Of a DNA stretch of 64,000 nucleotides, positions 35,360 to 44,493 are shown in pieces. Numbering within the stretch: the stretch's first letter is position 1; every line of letters starts with the position of its first letter. The DNA lies in contig JANXRZ010000217.1 in the NCBI GenBank assembly GCA_025352885.1, positions 1-64,000 of the forward strand, in the 5' to 3' direction. This DNA is from Pseudomonadota bacterium (GTDB taxonomy: Bacteria; Pseudomonadota; Gammaproteobacteria; Burkholderiales; SG8-39). Both the position numbers and the translations under genes were made by a program. The notes beneath the pieces are model-generated. The model did no database searches. It was given only the letters and a program-made list of their open reading frames with translations, and was not told where the DNA came from.

Positions 35360-36053
35360 AGCACTCAAGCTCGAGGGCATCCGCGCCGGGTACGGCGCAA
35401 CCGTCATTCTCGAAGACATCGGGTTTACGCTGGCCGAACGAGGGTCACTTGCGGTGCTCGGGCGAAATGGGGTGGGCAAGACGACGCTGCTCGCTACCAT
35501 CATGGGATTGACGACGCTGCAAGCCGGAACGATTGCCTGGCAGGGTCAGTCGCTCGAGAAGATGCCGGTCCACAGGCGCTCCCGGCAGGGCATAGGGTAC
35601 GTACCGCAAACACGGGACATCTTCGCTTCGCTGACCGTAGAAGAGAACCTTGCGGTCGCGGCCCGACCCGGGCGGTGGTCGATCGAGCGCGTGTACGACC
35701 TGTTTCCCCGGCTTAGCGAGCGCCGAACGAACATGGGTAACCAGATTTCAGGCGGCGAGCAGCAGATGCTTGCCATTGGCCGGGCCTTGATGGGGGATCC
35801 CGCCCTGCTGCTCCTGGACGAACCGCTCGAGGGGCTCGCGCCGATCATCGTCGACGCCTTGCTGCGCGCTATCAAGCGCCTGGCGCATGAAGAAGCGCTG
35901 TCCGTGATTCTTGTCGAACAGTCGGCCAAGCTTGCGCTCGAGGTAACGGAGCGCGCGCTGGTCCTGAGCCGCGGACGCATAGTCTTCGAGGGAAACAGTT
36001 CTGCGCTGCTCTCCGACCCCGATCGGCTGGGCAGCCTTGTCCTTGCCGGCTGA
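35352..36053 (+). CDS. Branched-chain-type ABC transporter ATPase (LivF-like)
   Basis: Second ATPase of the importer, 233 residues from ATG 35352. It has Walker A GRNGVGKTT, the signature ISGGEQQMLAIGRAL, Walker B LLLLDEPLEGLAP and VEQSAKLALEV in the LivF pattern. It is the last gene of the importer operon; a strong hairpin terminator lies 21 bp after its stop. Confidence 0.93.
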   Translation: MPEALKLEGIRAGYGATVILEDIGFTLAERGSLAVLGRNGVGKTTLLATIMGLTTLQAGTIAWQGQSLEKMPVHRRSRQGIGYVPQTRDIFASLTVEENLAVAARPGRWSIERVYDLFPRLSERRTNMGNQISGGEQQMLAIGRALMGDPALLLLDEPLEGLAPIIVDALLRAIKRLAHEEALSVILVEQSAKLALEVTERALVLSRGRIVFEGNSSALLSDPDRLGSLVLAG

Positions 36054-36073
36054 AGGCAGCGAGGCAGAAAAGA

Positions 36074-36099
36074 AAAGGGCGTCCCGAGGGACGCCCTTT
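36074..36099. terminator. Bidirectional terminator between the ABC importer and amt
   Basis: AAAGGGCGTCCC (36074-36085) and GGGACGCCCTTT (36088-36099) form a perfect 12-base inverted repeat with a very short loop. The flanks are A-rich on the left and end in TTTA on the right, so U-tracts occur for both directions. It closes the importer operon from the left and the torF-glnK-amt operon from the right. Confidence 0.9.
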
Positions 36100-36163
36100 A
36101 ATCCAGGAGGAGGACCTGGGTCAACCAGCATGCCGCGCAACTCCGCGCAGCATGCCAACTTGC

Positions 36164-37681
36164 TTACATCCGATACGCACCCTCGCCGTGGGAAGACACG
36201 TCGAGCCCTTCGCGTTCTTCTTCCTCCGTGACCCGAAGGCCGATGGTGAGATCGACAAGCTTGAATGCAATGAATGCGACGACCCCGGACCAGATGAGCG
36301 TCGTGAGACAGCCGGTCGCCTGGATCACGACCTGGTCCCAAATCGAATAGGCGTCGGCAGTCTTGTTCGTCACATAGTCGAAAATGCCCGAGCCTCCGAG
36401 TGAGGGCGCGGCGAACACGCCAGTGAGGATCGCCCCTGTCGCACCTCCGATGCCGTGCACGCCGAAAACGTCGAGGGAATCGTCCGCTCCGAGCAGGCGC
36501 TTGAGGCCGTTGACTCCCCAGTAGCAGACCACTCCGGCAACTGCGCCTATCACCAGCGCACCCATCGTGCCGACGAAGCCGCAAGCCGGCGTAATCGCGA
36601 CCAACCCCGCCACTGCACCCGATACCGCACCGAGCATCGACGCCTTGCCTTTGCCGAAGGATTCGATCAGCGACCAGGCCAGCGTTGCGGAAGCGGTGGC
36701 CACGAGCGTGTTCAGGAAGGCCATCGCCGTGGTGCCATTGGCTTCGAGGTTGGAGCCTGCGTTGAACCCGAACCAGCCCACCCACAAAAGGCAGGCGCCG
36801 ATCATCGTAAGCGGCAGGTTATGCGGCGCCATGGATTCCTTGCCGTACCCGACCCGCTTGCCGATCACGTATGCGCCGACCAGGCCTGCTATGCCCGCGT
36901 TCAGGTGAACGACGGTCCCGCCTGCGAAGTCTAGGGCGCCCTTCGCCCATAGCCATCCGCCTGCAGCCGTCACTGTTTCGAGCGTCTTGGCATCTGTAAT
37001 TGCATCCGGGCCGTCCCAGTACCAGACCATGTGCGCAATCGGCAGGTACGCGAACGTGAACCAGAGAACGATAAACACCAGGACCGCTGAGAACTTCACC
37101 CGTTCGGCAAAGGCACCGACGATCAACGCCGGCGTGATGGCCGCGAAAGTCAGCTGGAATGCAACGAAAGCGAGCTCCGGGATCACGACGCCCTTGGAGA
37201 AGGTGGCAGCCACGGCATCGGCGTTCACTCCGGACAGGAACATCTTCGAGAATCCCCCGAAGAACGCGTTTCCACCGGTGAAAGCGACCGAGTAGCCATA
37301 AATGACCCAGAGAACGGCGATCAGGCAGAAGCAGACGAAAACCTGCATCAGCACTGACAGCACGTTCTTCGAACGCACCATGCCCGCGTAAAAGAGCGCG
37401 AGCCCCGGGATTGTCATCAGGATGACCAGCACTGTCGCCACGAGCATCCATGCGGTGTCGCCCTTGTCGACCTTCGGCTTGGGCGCCTCGGGGGGGGTGG
37501 CGTCGGTAGCCAAAGCCGCTGGCGCGGCTGCAGCGGGTTTCGCCGTATCCGCAGGTGCAGTGGCCGCCATCGCAGGTTTGGCCTCCGGTGCAGGCGCCGC
37601 GCCGGCTTTATCCTGCGCCAGCGCAGAGCCCCCGAACGCAAGCACGGAGGTGAGCGCAAGATATGCAAACAGTTTTTTCAT
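36164..37681 (-). CDS. amt: Ammonium transporter with long periplasmic N-terminal segment
   Basis: Trimeric inner-membrane ammonium channel. The start chosen is ATG 37681 (MKKLFAYLALTSVLAFGGSALAQ, a signal peptide); an ATG 9 bp upstream is equally possible. Between the signal and the first channel helix lies an unusual stretch of about 60 residues rich in Ala and Pro. The core has 11 helices with DFAGGTVVHLNAG and FGVHGIGGATGA, carrying the conserved pore histidines. 505 residues, longer than E. coli AmtB because of the extension. It is 13 bp downstream of glnK, whose product binds and blocks the channel. Confidence 0.94.
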   Translation of the reverse strand: MKKLFAYLALTSVLAFGGSALAQDKAGAAPAPEAKPAMAATAPADTAKPAAAAPAALATDATPPEAPKPKVDKGDTAWMLVATVLVILMTIPGLALFYAGMVRSKNVLSVLMQVFVCFCLIAVLWVIYGYSVAFTGGNAFFGGFSKMFLSGVNADAVAATFSKGVVIPELAFVAFQLTFAAITPALIVGAFAERVKFSAVLVFIVLWFTFAYLPIAHMVWYWDGPDAITDAKTLETVTAAGGWLWAKGALDFAGGTVVHLNAGIAGLVGAYVIGKRVGYGKESMAPHNLPLTMIGACLLWVGWFGFNAGSNLEANGTTAMAFLNTLVATASATLAWSLIESFGKGKASMLGAVSGAVAGLVAITPACGFVGTMGALVIGAVAGVVCYWGVNGLKRLLGADDSLDVFGVHGIGGATGAILTGVFAAPSLGGSGIFDYVTNKTADAYSIWDQVVIQATGCLTTLIWSGVVAFIAFKLVDLTIGLRVTEEEEREGLDVSSHGEGAYRM

Positions 37682-37694
37682 TTTCCCCATCTCC

Positions 37695-38955
<1,261 letters not shown>

Positions 38956-38996
38956 ACGAGGAAGCTCCCTGTTTTAGAAGAATTTCTCGAACAGAT

Positions 38997-39012
38997 AGCA
39001 CCTCCCGTGCCA
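38997..39012 (-). promoter_or_regulatory. Sigma-54 promoter of torF-glnK-amt
   Basis: On the operon strand TGGCACGGGAGGTGCT matches the sigma-54 consensus TGGCACGnnnnTTGCW at 11 of 12 specified bases, with the invariant GG and GC correctly spaced. Transcription would begin about 31 nt before the torF ATG. A GGGAG ribosome binding site lies 9 bases before that ATG. Confidence 0.85.
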
Positions 39013-39073
39013 GAATTAAAAATCAATCGATTCAGCCGGCTATGACATCGAGACCGGATCGGCCAGAAGGAAC

Positions 39074-39090
39074 TGCACAATGTTAGTGCA
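39074..39090. promoter_or_regulatory. NtrC-type enhancer site
   Basis: TGCACAATGTTAGTGCA is a TGCAC-N7-GTGCA palindrome, the core of the NtrC consensus. Its centre is about 95 bp upstream of the predicted sigma-54 start, a normal enhancer distance. Together with the promoter this places torF-glnK-amt under nitrogen control. NtrB and NtrC are not in the window. Confidence 0.75.
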
Positions 39091-39136
39091 TCGTCTCAGG
39101 TCGCCGTCCTGCTGTGGTGCGACTGGAAAGGGCCGT

Positions 39137-39156
39137 CCGGAAAGGCGTTTTTCCGG
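39137..39156. repeat. Inverted repeat upstream of ubiK
   Basis: CCGGAAA (39137-39143) and TTTCCGG (39150-39156) are perfect complements separated by six bases. No T-tract follows on either strand, so it is not an obvious terminator. It lies 44 bp before ubiK and could be an operator or a leader hairpin. Confidence 0.4.
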
Positions 39157-39199
39157 TGCTAAACTGGCCGGACCGCATATCGATTTACCCGCAAACAAG

Positions 39200-39451
39200 A
39201 TGGCAGACCCCCGCCTCGTAGACCAGATCGGCGCCCGGATTTCGGAGGTCCTGGCCAACTCACCGGCGCGGGACGTCGAAAAGAACATGCGCGCAGTGCT
39301 CGCGTCGTTATTCGACCGCTTCGATCTCGTTACAAGAGAGGATTTCGAGGCCCAGAAGCGGGTGATCGAGCGCACGCGAGCCCGCATCACTGAACTCGAA
39401 CGCCGCGTCCAAGAACTCGAGGCCGCCCGCACTGACGGACCTTCTCCCTGA
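39200..39451 (+). CDS. ubiK: Ubiquinone biosynthesis accessory factor UbiK
   Basis: Small accessory factor (YqiC/BMFP family) that helps the Ubi hydroxylase complex in aerobic ubiquinone synthesis. 83 residues from ATG 39200 (MADPRLVDQIGARISEVL). The C-terminal half is a clear coiled coil (REDFEAQKRVIERTRARITELERRVQELE pattern, given here only in part as the key heptads). Size and the two-part layout fit the family. It is followed by comM after 84 bp and may share its transcript. Confidence 0.85.
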   Translation: MADPRLVDQIGARISEVLANSPARDVEKNMRAVLASLFDRFDLVTREDFEAQKRVIERTRARITELERRVQELEAARTDGPSP

Positions 39452-39535
39452 TCCCTTTGGCGTGGCTGTAAACGAAGGCGCGCCGCTCCCGTTGCTTTAG
39501 ATTGCGCGCGCACCGCTTGCGGGCAGGGAGAGACA

Positions 39536-41026
39536 ATGTCGCTTGCCGTTGTACGGAGCCGGGCGCTCGTCGGTATACATGCGCCGGAAGTCACCGTTGA
39601 AGTGCACCTTGGGCCAGGGCTGCCGACGTTCGCGATCGTCGGGTTGCCGGACGCGGAAGTCCGCGAAGCGAAGGATCGCGTGCGGGCCGCGCTCAACCAG
39701 GCGCAGTTCGAGTTCCCGGCCAGACGCATTACCGTCAACCTCGCGCCGGCAGACCTTCCCAAGGACTCAAGCCGCCTGGACTTGCCGATCGCGGTGGGCA
39801 TCCTTGCAGCGAGCGGGCAGCTTCCCTCGAAGGCATTAGACCGGCACGAATTCGCCGGCGAGTTGTCCCTCACGGGAGAACTCAGGCCGGTACGAGGCGC
39901 GCTCGCCATGGCGCTGGCTTCGAAGGGCCGCGCATTTATCCTGCCAGCGGAAAACGCGGCGGAGGCCGCGGCTTCGGGGTCTGTGTCGATCTTTCCGGCA
40001 CGCTCCCTTCTGGAGGTTTGCGCGCATCTTCGCGGTGAGCATCCACTCGAGGCGTTCGCAGGCGAAACCCAACGCAGCGCAGTCGCTTATCCGAACATCT
40101 CCGATGTGCATGGGCAAGCGCAGGCGAAGCGAGCGCTGGAAGTGGCTGCCGCAGGCGGGCACAGCCTGCTCATGATTGGCCCTCCCGGCTCCGGCAAGTC
40201 GATGCTGGCTGCACGCTTCCCAGGGTTGTTACCCGCGCTGACCGACGAACAGGCGCTCGAAGTGGCGGCTATTCACTCGGCGGCGGGCAAATTCGAGCCG
40301 GCGCACTGGGGACAGCGGCCTTATCGATCGCCGCACCACACCGCATCGGCCGTTGCGCTCGTGGGCGGTGGTGGGAATCCGCGGCCCGGTGAAATTTCGC
40401 TTGCTCACAATGGCGTCCTGTTTCTCGACGAACTGCCCGAATACCCGCGCAGCGTTCTCGAGACGTTGCGCGAACCACTCGAGACGGGGAGCGTATCGAT
40501 TGCGAGGGCTGCGAGGCATGCGCGGTTTCCGGCCCGCTTCCAACTTGTCGCCGCAATGAACCCCTGCCCCTGCGGTTATCTGGGCCATCCCTCCGGAAAG
40601 TGCCGGTGCACTCCGGACGTCATCGCGCGGTATCGCGGGCGGCTCTCGGGCCCGCTCGCGGATCGCATCGACCTCAAGATCGAAGTCCCGGCACTGTCGG
40701 TGGAGGAGTTCGGCCTCTCGGCGGTTGGCGAATCGAGCGAAATTCTTCGCGCCAGGGTCGAACTCGCGCGCGCAGCGCAAACCTCGAGGCAGGGCTGCCC
40801 GAACGCCTTGCTTGCGGTGCGCGAAACCGAAACACATTGTGTTCCGTGCAGTAAGGGCGAAGCACTGCTGCGCCAGGCAATCGAAAAACTCTCGCTTTCA
40901 GCCAGGGCTTATCACCGCATCCTGCGCGTCGCCCGAACCATCGCCGATCTGGCATCGTGCTCGTCCATTATGCCGGCGCACCTCGCAGAAGCGATCCAGT
41001 ACCGTCGGCTGGACGCCGCCTTCTGA
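39536..41026 (+). CDS. comM: ComM/YifB family Mg-chelatase-like AAA+ helicase
   Basis: Branch-migration helicase that extends heteroduplex during natural transformation. The 496-residue protein has the N-terminal Lon-protease-like fold (about 1-170), Walker A IGPPGSGKSMLA near 218, Walker B NGVLFLDELPE and the C-terminal Mg-chelatase domain. The cysteine-containing MNPCPCGYLGHPSGKCRC segment is typical of this family. Length matches E. coli YifB (506). Together with dprA it gives two competence-linked genes in the window. Confidence 0.94.
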   Translation: MSLAVVRSRALVGIHAPEVTVEVHLGPGLPTFAIVGLPDAEVREAKDRVRAALNQAQFEFPARRITVNLAPADLPKDSSRLDLPIAVGILAASGQLPSKALDRHEFAGELSLTGELRPVRGALAMALASKGRAFILPAENAAEAAASGSVSIFPARSLLEVCAHLRGEHPLEAFAGETQRSAVAYPNISDVHGQAQAKRALEVAAAGGHSLLMIGPPGSGKSMLAARFPGLLPALTDEQALEVAAIHSAAGKFEPAHWGQRPYRSPHHTASAVALVGGGGNPRPGEISLAHNGVLFLDELPEYPRSVLETLREPLETGSVSIARAARHARFPARFQLVAAMNPCPCGYLGHPSGKCRCTPDVIARYRGRLSGPLADRIDLKIEVPALSVEEFGLSAVGESSEILRARVELARAAQTSRQGCPNALLAVRETETHCVPCSKGEALLRQAIEKLSLSARAYHRILRVARTIADLASCSSIMPAHLAEAIQYRRLDAAF

Positions 41027-41038
41027 AACTGCGCTTGG

Positions 41039-41044
41039 TATAGT
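41039..41044 (+). promoter_or_regulatory. -10-like element just before apaH
   Basis: TATAGT is one mismatch from TATAAT and lies 11 bp before the apaH ATG. Transcription from it would begin within a few bases of the start codon, giving a nearly leaderless message. No convincing -35 is seen, so it is tentative. Confidence 0.3.
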
Positions 41045-41054
41045 CGCTCGCTTC

Positions 41055-41879
41055 ATGGCGACCTATTCGATTGGCGACGTCCAAGGATGCATGGCGGAGC
41101 TTGCCGCGCTTCTCGACGCCTGCTCTTACGACCGCAAACGTGACCGGCTCTGGTTTGTCGGCGACCTGGTTAACCGCGGCCCTGCTTCGCTGGAGGTCCT
41201 GCGATTCGTAAAGGGCCTCGGGGATGGAGCGGTGGTCGTTCTGGGGAACCACGATCTGCACCTGCTGTGCGTTGCCGAGGGCTCCGCGCGAGCGCGCCCC
41301 GATGACACGTTGGACCACGTGCTCAACGCACCCGACCGCAATGCGTTACTTAAATGGCTCCGGACGCGAAAGCTCATGCATGTCGACGATGGCTGCGTAC
41401 TGCTGCATGCCGGCTTGCTTCCGCAATGGACCATCGAGAAGGCCAGTGCGCTCGCGCGAGAAGTCGAATCGGCGCTTCAGGGACCGCACTATCGCGACGT
41501 CCTAGCCGGGCTTTACGGGAGTGAACCTACCGAGTGGAGCGACGCCCTTCAAGGGCCGGATCGCGTTCGTGTAATCGTAAACGCGATGACGCGGATGCGG
41601 TTCTGCACCGAGCAAGGGGTGATGGAGTTTCGCTCGAAGGGCGGTCTCGTAGCGGCGCCCGCCGGTTACCGGCCCTGGTTCGACGTGCCGGGACGTCTAA
41701 GCGAACGATCGACCATCATTTGCGGACACTGGTCCGCCTTGGGTCTGCGCATCGAGTCCAACCTCCTTGCACTCGATTCGGGCTGCATCTGGGGTGGTCC
41801 CCTCAGCGCCGTCCGGCTCGAAGACCGGCGTCTTTTTCAAGTGCCTTGCGGGGGCGACCGGAGTCCAGCGCGCGACTGA
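41055..41879 (+). CDS. apaH: Symmetrical bis(5'-nucleosyl)-tetraphosphatase
   Basis: Hydrolyses Ap4A to two ADP, controlling alarmone level and removing Np4 RNA caps. The 274-residue protein from ATG 41055 (MATYSIGDVQGC) carries the metallophosphatase motifs GDVQGC, GDLVNRGP and GNHDLHLL and the later GHWSALG and LDSGCIWGG. Length equals the E. coli enzyme within a few residues. Its last 77 bp are antisense to the end of the convergent acyltransferase gene. Confidence 0.96.
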   Translation: MATYSIGDVQGCMAELAALLDACSYDRKRDRLWFVGDLVNRGPASLEVLRFVKGLGDGAVVVLGNHDLHLLCVAEGSARARPDDTLDHVLNAPDRNALLKWLRTRKLMHVDDGCVLLHAGLLPQWTIEKASALAREVESALQGPHYRDVLAGLYGSEPTEWSDALQGPDRVRVIVNAMTRMRFCTEQGVMEFRSKGGLVAAPAGYRPWFDVPGRLSERSTIICGHWSALGLRIESNLLALDSGCIWGGPLSAVRLEDRRLFQVPCGGDRSPARD

Positions 41880-42576
41880 TCGTCGAGTGCAAGGCGCCGG
41901 CAAGGTCTCTTCGATGCCTTCCGCTTGCGTCTTCAGGCGGGCCGAACTCGATTCGTGCAATCACGTATTTCGCCCCCAGTAGTTGCCACACCGATCCGAC
42001 GAGCGTCTCGTCGCCGACGTAGCTCACTGCGCTGGACCGAACCCCACCGGTGTCGTGATAGCGCAAGGTGGCGGGGTAAACGCGGCTTGCGCTCAAGATC
42101 GCGGGCTGCAGCAGGGCGGCGTGAAAGTGGCGCAACTCATCGCCCGCGGTAGTTGTTCCCTCCGGAAAAACAGCGACACGCTCTTCGTTGGCAAGCGCAT
42201 CGGCGATCAGTTGATTGGTTTTCCGGGCGGCGGTCTTGCGGCTGCGATCGATGTAAAGCGTGCCGCTCTTGGTACACAAGTAACCGACGAAAGGCCAGTG
42301 TGCGACTTCGGATTTCGAGACGAACCGACTGGGGGCAATCGCGTTGAGGACGATTACATCAAGCCACGAGATGTGGTTCATGACGATGAGCCCGGCGTGG
42401 GGCACTTCGCCCTCGTGCTCTGTGTGGACGCCTGTTAAGCCCAGGAATCTTATCGACCACCGCTTGATTGCAGCAGTCCTTTGCGCTGGTGTGTAGTTTT
42501 CGAAGTGCGCTGCCAGCGTATACAGGCCGCTGGCAAAGTGGCCGACGAGCCGGGCGAACCGTACGAGGCGAATCAA
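41803..42576 (-). CDS. 1-acyl-glycerol-3-phosphate acyltransferase family (PlsC-like)
   Basis: Membrane-associated lysophospholipid acyltransferase, 257 residues. The acyltransferase motif NHISWLD (NHxxxxD) and FPEGTTT are present, with an N-terminal hydrophobic segment. The C-terminal 25 residues, rich in Arg and Lys, are encoded opposite the end of apaH (77-bp overlap). It follows the PfkB gene by 19 bp on the same strand. Exact acyl acceptor is unknown; an ornithine-lipid or lyso-PA role cannot be separated by sequence. Confidence 0.87.
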   Translation of the reverse strand: MIRLVRFARLVGHFASGLYTLAAHFENYTPAQRTAAIKRWSIRFLGLTGVHTEHEGEVPHAGLIVMNHISWLDVIVLNAIAPSRFVSKSEVAHWPFVGYLCTKSGTLYIDRSRKTAARKTNQLIADALANEERVAVFPEGTTTAGDELRHFHAALLQPAILSASRVYPATLRYHDTGGVRSSAVSYVGDETLVGSVWQLLGAKYVIARIEFGPPEDASGRHRRDLAGALHSTISRALDSGRPRKALEKDAGLRAGRR

Positions 42577-42595
42577 CGCGACCCTCTATCAGGGT

Positions 42596-43531
42596 CTACC
42601 AGGCGGCGTAACCGAATTCGCGCTTGAAACGATCGGCGATTTCACCGGACGAAAAAGTGTGGTTTTGTCCACCGCGGCGCTCGATCTTGATTGAGCCCAT
42701 CAGCGCGCCAAGCCGCCCGGTGGTTGGCCAGTCCCAGCTATGAGCGATGCCGTAGAGCAATCCGGCGCGGTAGGCGTCGCCGCAACCGGTGGGGTCCACA
42801 ATGGCGTTGGCTTTCACAATCGGGATTTCGTGCTCCTGGCCGGCGGAAAATACGCGCGACCCTTGGGCGCCGAGCGTAAGGATGAGGGCTTTTACGGACT
42901 TCGCAATCCCGGCTAGGCTCTGGCCGGTCTTGTCCTCAAGCAGCTTGCCCTCGTAATCGTTGACCGCGACATAGTCGGCAAGGCGGACGAATTCGGCCAG
43001 CTCATCGCCCGAGAACATTGGCAGGCCCTGACCCGGGTCGAACACGAAAGGGATGCCGGCCGCTGCGCATTGGCGCGCATGCTGCAACATGCCTTCCTTG
43101 CCATCGGGCGCAATGATCGCAAGCTTGGCGCCCAAGGCCGCATCGATGCGATTCTCATGGGAGAAGTTCATCGCTCCCGGATGAAAGGCGATGATCTGGT
43201 TGTTGTCCAGGTCGGTTGTGATGAAGGCCTGTGCCGTGAATTGGCCGGAGATCTTGCGCAGGTAAGCATCGGATAGATCGAGCCCCGCCAGTCTCGCCAG
43301 GTAAGGCTCGATGTCTTCACCGACTGTTGCCATCACAAGGGGCTCGCCCCCGAGGAGCTTCAGGTTGTACCCGATGTTGGCTGCGCAGCCGCCGTACTCC
43401 CGGCGCATTTCCGGCGTGAGGAAGCAGACATTCAGGATATGCAGCTGGTCGGCAAGCAGGTGGTTCTTGAATCGATCGGGGAACACCATGATGGTGTCGT
43501 AGGCGACCGAGCCGGTTATGAGTGTGCGCAA
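42596..43531 (-). CDS. PfkB family sugar/nucleoside kinase
   Basis: Ribokinase-fold kinase, 311 residues. GGCAANIGYNLKLLGGEP is the first PfkB signature and VDPTGCGDAYRAGLLYG the second, with the catalytic Asp in GCGD. In Betaproteobacteria related proteins are often labelled adenosine kinase, but the substrate is not proven by the motifs. It starts 14 bp after the DUF3426 gene end on the same strand and precedes the acyltransferase. Confidence 0.86.
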   Translation of the reverse strand: MRTLITGSVAYDTIMVFPDRFKNHLLADQLHILNVCFLTPEMRREYGGCAANIGYNLKLLGGEPLVMATVGEDIEPYLARLAGLDLSDAYLRKISGQFTAQAFITTDLDNNQIIAFHPGAMNFSHENRIDAALGAKLAIIAPDGKEGMLQHARQCAAAGIPFVFDPGQGLPMFSGDELAEFVRLADYVAVNDYEGKLLEDKTGQSLAGIAKSVKALILTLGAQGSRVFSAGQEHEIPIVKANAIVDPTGCGDAYRAGLLYGIAHSWDWPTTGRLGALMGSIKIERRGGQNHTFSSGEIADRFKREFGYAAW

Positions 43532-43545
43532 TTGGCGGCTTTCGT

Positions 43546-44493
43546 TTACTTGAATCGGGAGTCCTGGCAGCGGGAAGGATAGCTCAATTGCCAGAAGCCG
43601 GACGCTGCAGGAGCAGGGCAGGGATAGAACAGGAAAAGCTGGTACCCGGTGGCTGCGACGCCTCCGGTATCGAAGTTGACCCGCACAGCTTCTTCCGCGC
43701 CGCCGGCTAGTCCCGCCGGAACCGCGCCGCGCTTCTCCTGCAGGTAATCCGCCGGTCGCAGCACCCGGCGGATGACGGCACGATCTCCCTGATCGGTAAG
43801 CGTCAATTCGAGTTCCGGGTATTCCTGGGCGAACGGCGCACGATTGCGCAACAGTGCATTCAGTACGATTCCGCCCGGGCGCTGGCTGTCGGCCTGCAGG
43901 TCCGAGGATTCAATGCTCATGAGATCTGCGCGCCTGGGCAGCCTGACTTCACAGCCGAGTGTTTCGCACGCGGTCTCAAGATAGATGCGCGTGGAAGGCA
44001 GCAAAACTGCGATCTCAGTCCTGAAATGCAATGCCGCCTGCAGCGCCAGGCATGCGACCGCCAGTAGGGAGCACACGATCCATAAGGCGGTGTAGGCAGC
44101 CTGCGGGCGCTCACGCGCGAGGAACGCCGGCACGACGATCCTGCGGGGCGGAGATGCTTCAACAGGCGACGCATCTCCGCCTGGCGCCACAGCGGCGTCA
44201 GTGCCGCCAGGAGCGACCTCGGGCGCGACAATACCTGCAGGCCGTTGAGCTTCGGCCGAGCGCTCGTTGCCGACCCCGGCCTCCTCAATCGCTGCGGACT
44301 CGGGAGAGTCTGCCGTTATGTCAAGTGGTCGCTCCGGCAAGACGGCGGCTGCTTCCTCGGTGAAGAGGTGCGCCTGCCCGTCGAACACTGCGGAACATTG
44401 TCCACAGCGTACCCGCCCGCCGCGCGCCGAGAGTTGCGCTGCCGACACGCGAAAAGTTGTCAAGCATTGCGGGCACCGCGTGAGCTTGCTCAT
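43546..44493 (-). CDS. Zinc-ribbon and DUF3426 membrane protein
   Basis: The N-terminus has a zinc ribbon of the MJ0042 type with CPQC at about residues 8-11 and CGQC at about 31-34. A low-complexity Ala/Glu/Pro linker follows, then a single membrane helix (LWIVCSLLAVACLALQAAL) near residue 150 and a C-terminal DUF3426 domain. 315 residues. Its start overlaps the prmA stop by 4 bp, a gene pair conserved in Betaproteobacteria. Function is not established. Confidence 0.83.
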   Translation of the reverse strand: MSKLTRCPQCLTTFRVSAAQLSARGGRVRCGQCSAVFDGQAHLFTEEAAAVLPERPLDITADSPESAAIEEAGVGNERSAEAQRPAGIVAPEVAPGGTDAAVAPGGDASPVEASPPRRIVVPAFLARERPQAAYTALWIVCSLLAVACLALQAALHFRTEIAVLLPSTRIYLETACETLGCEVRLPRRADLMSIESSDLQADSQRPGGIVLNALLRNRAPFAQEYPELELTLTDQGDRAVIRRVLRPADYLQEKRGAVPAGLAGGAEEAVRVNFDTGGVAATGYQLFLFYPCPAPAASGFWQLSYPSRCQDSRFK

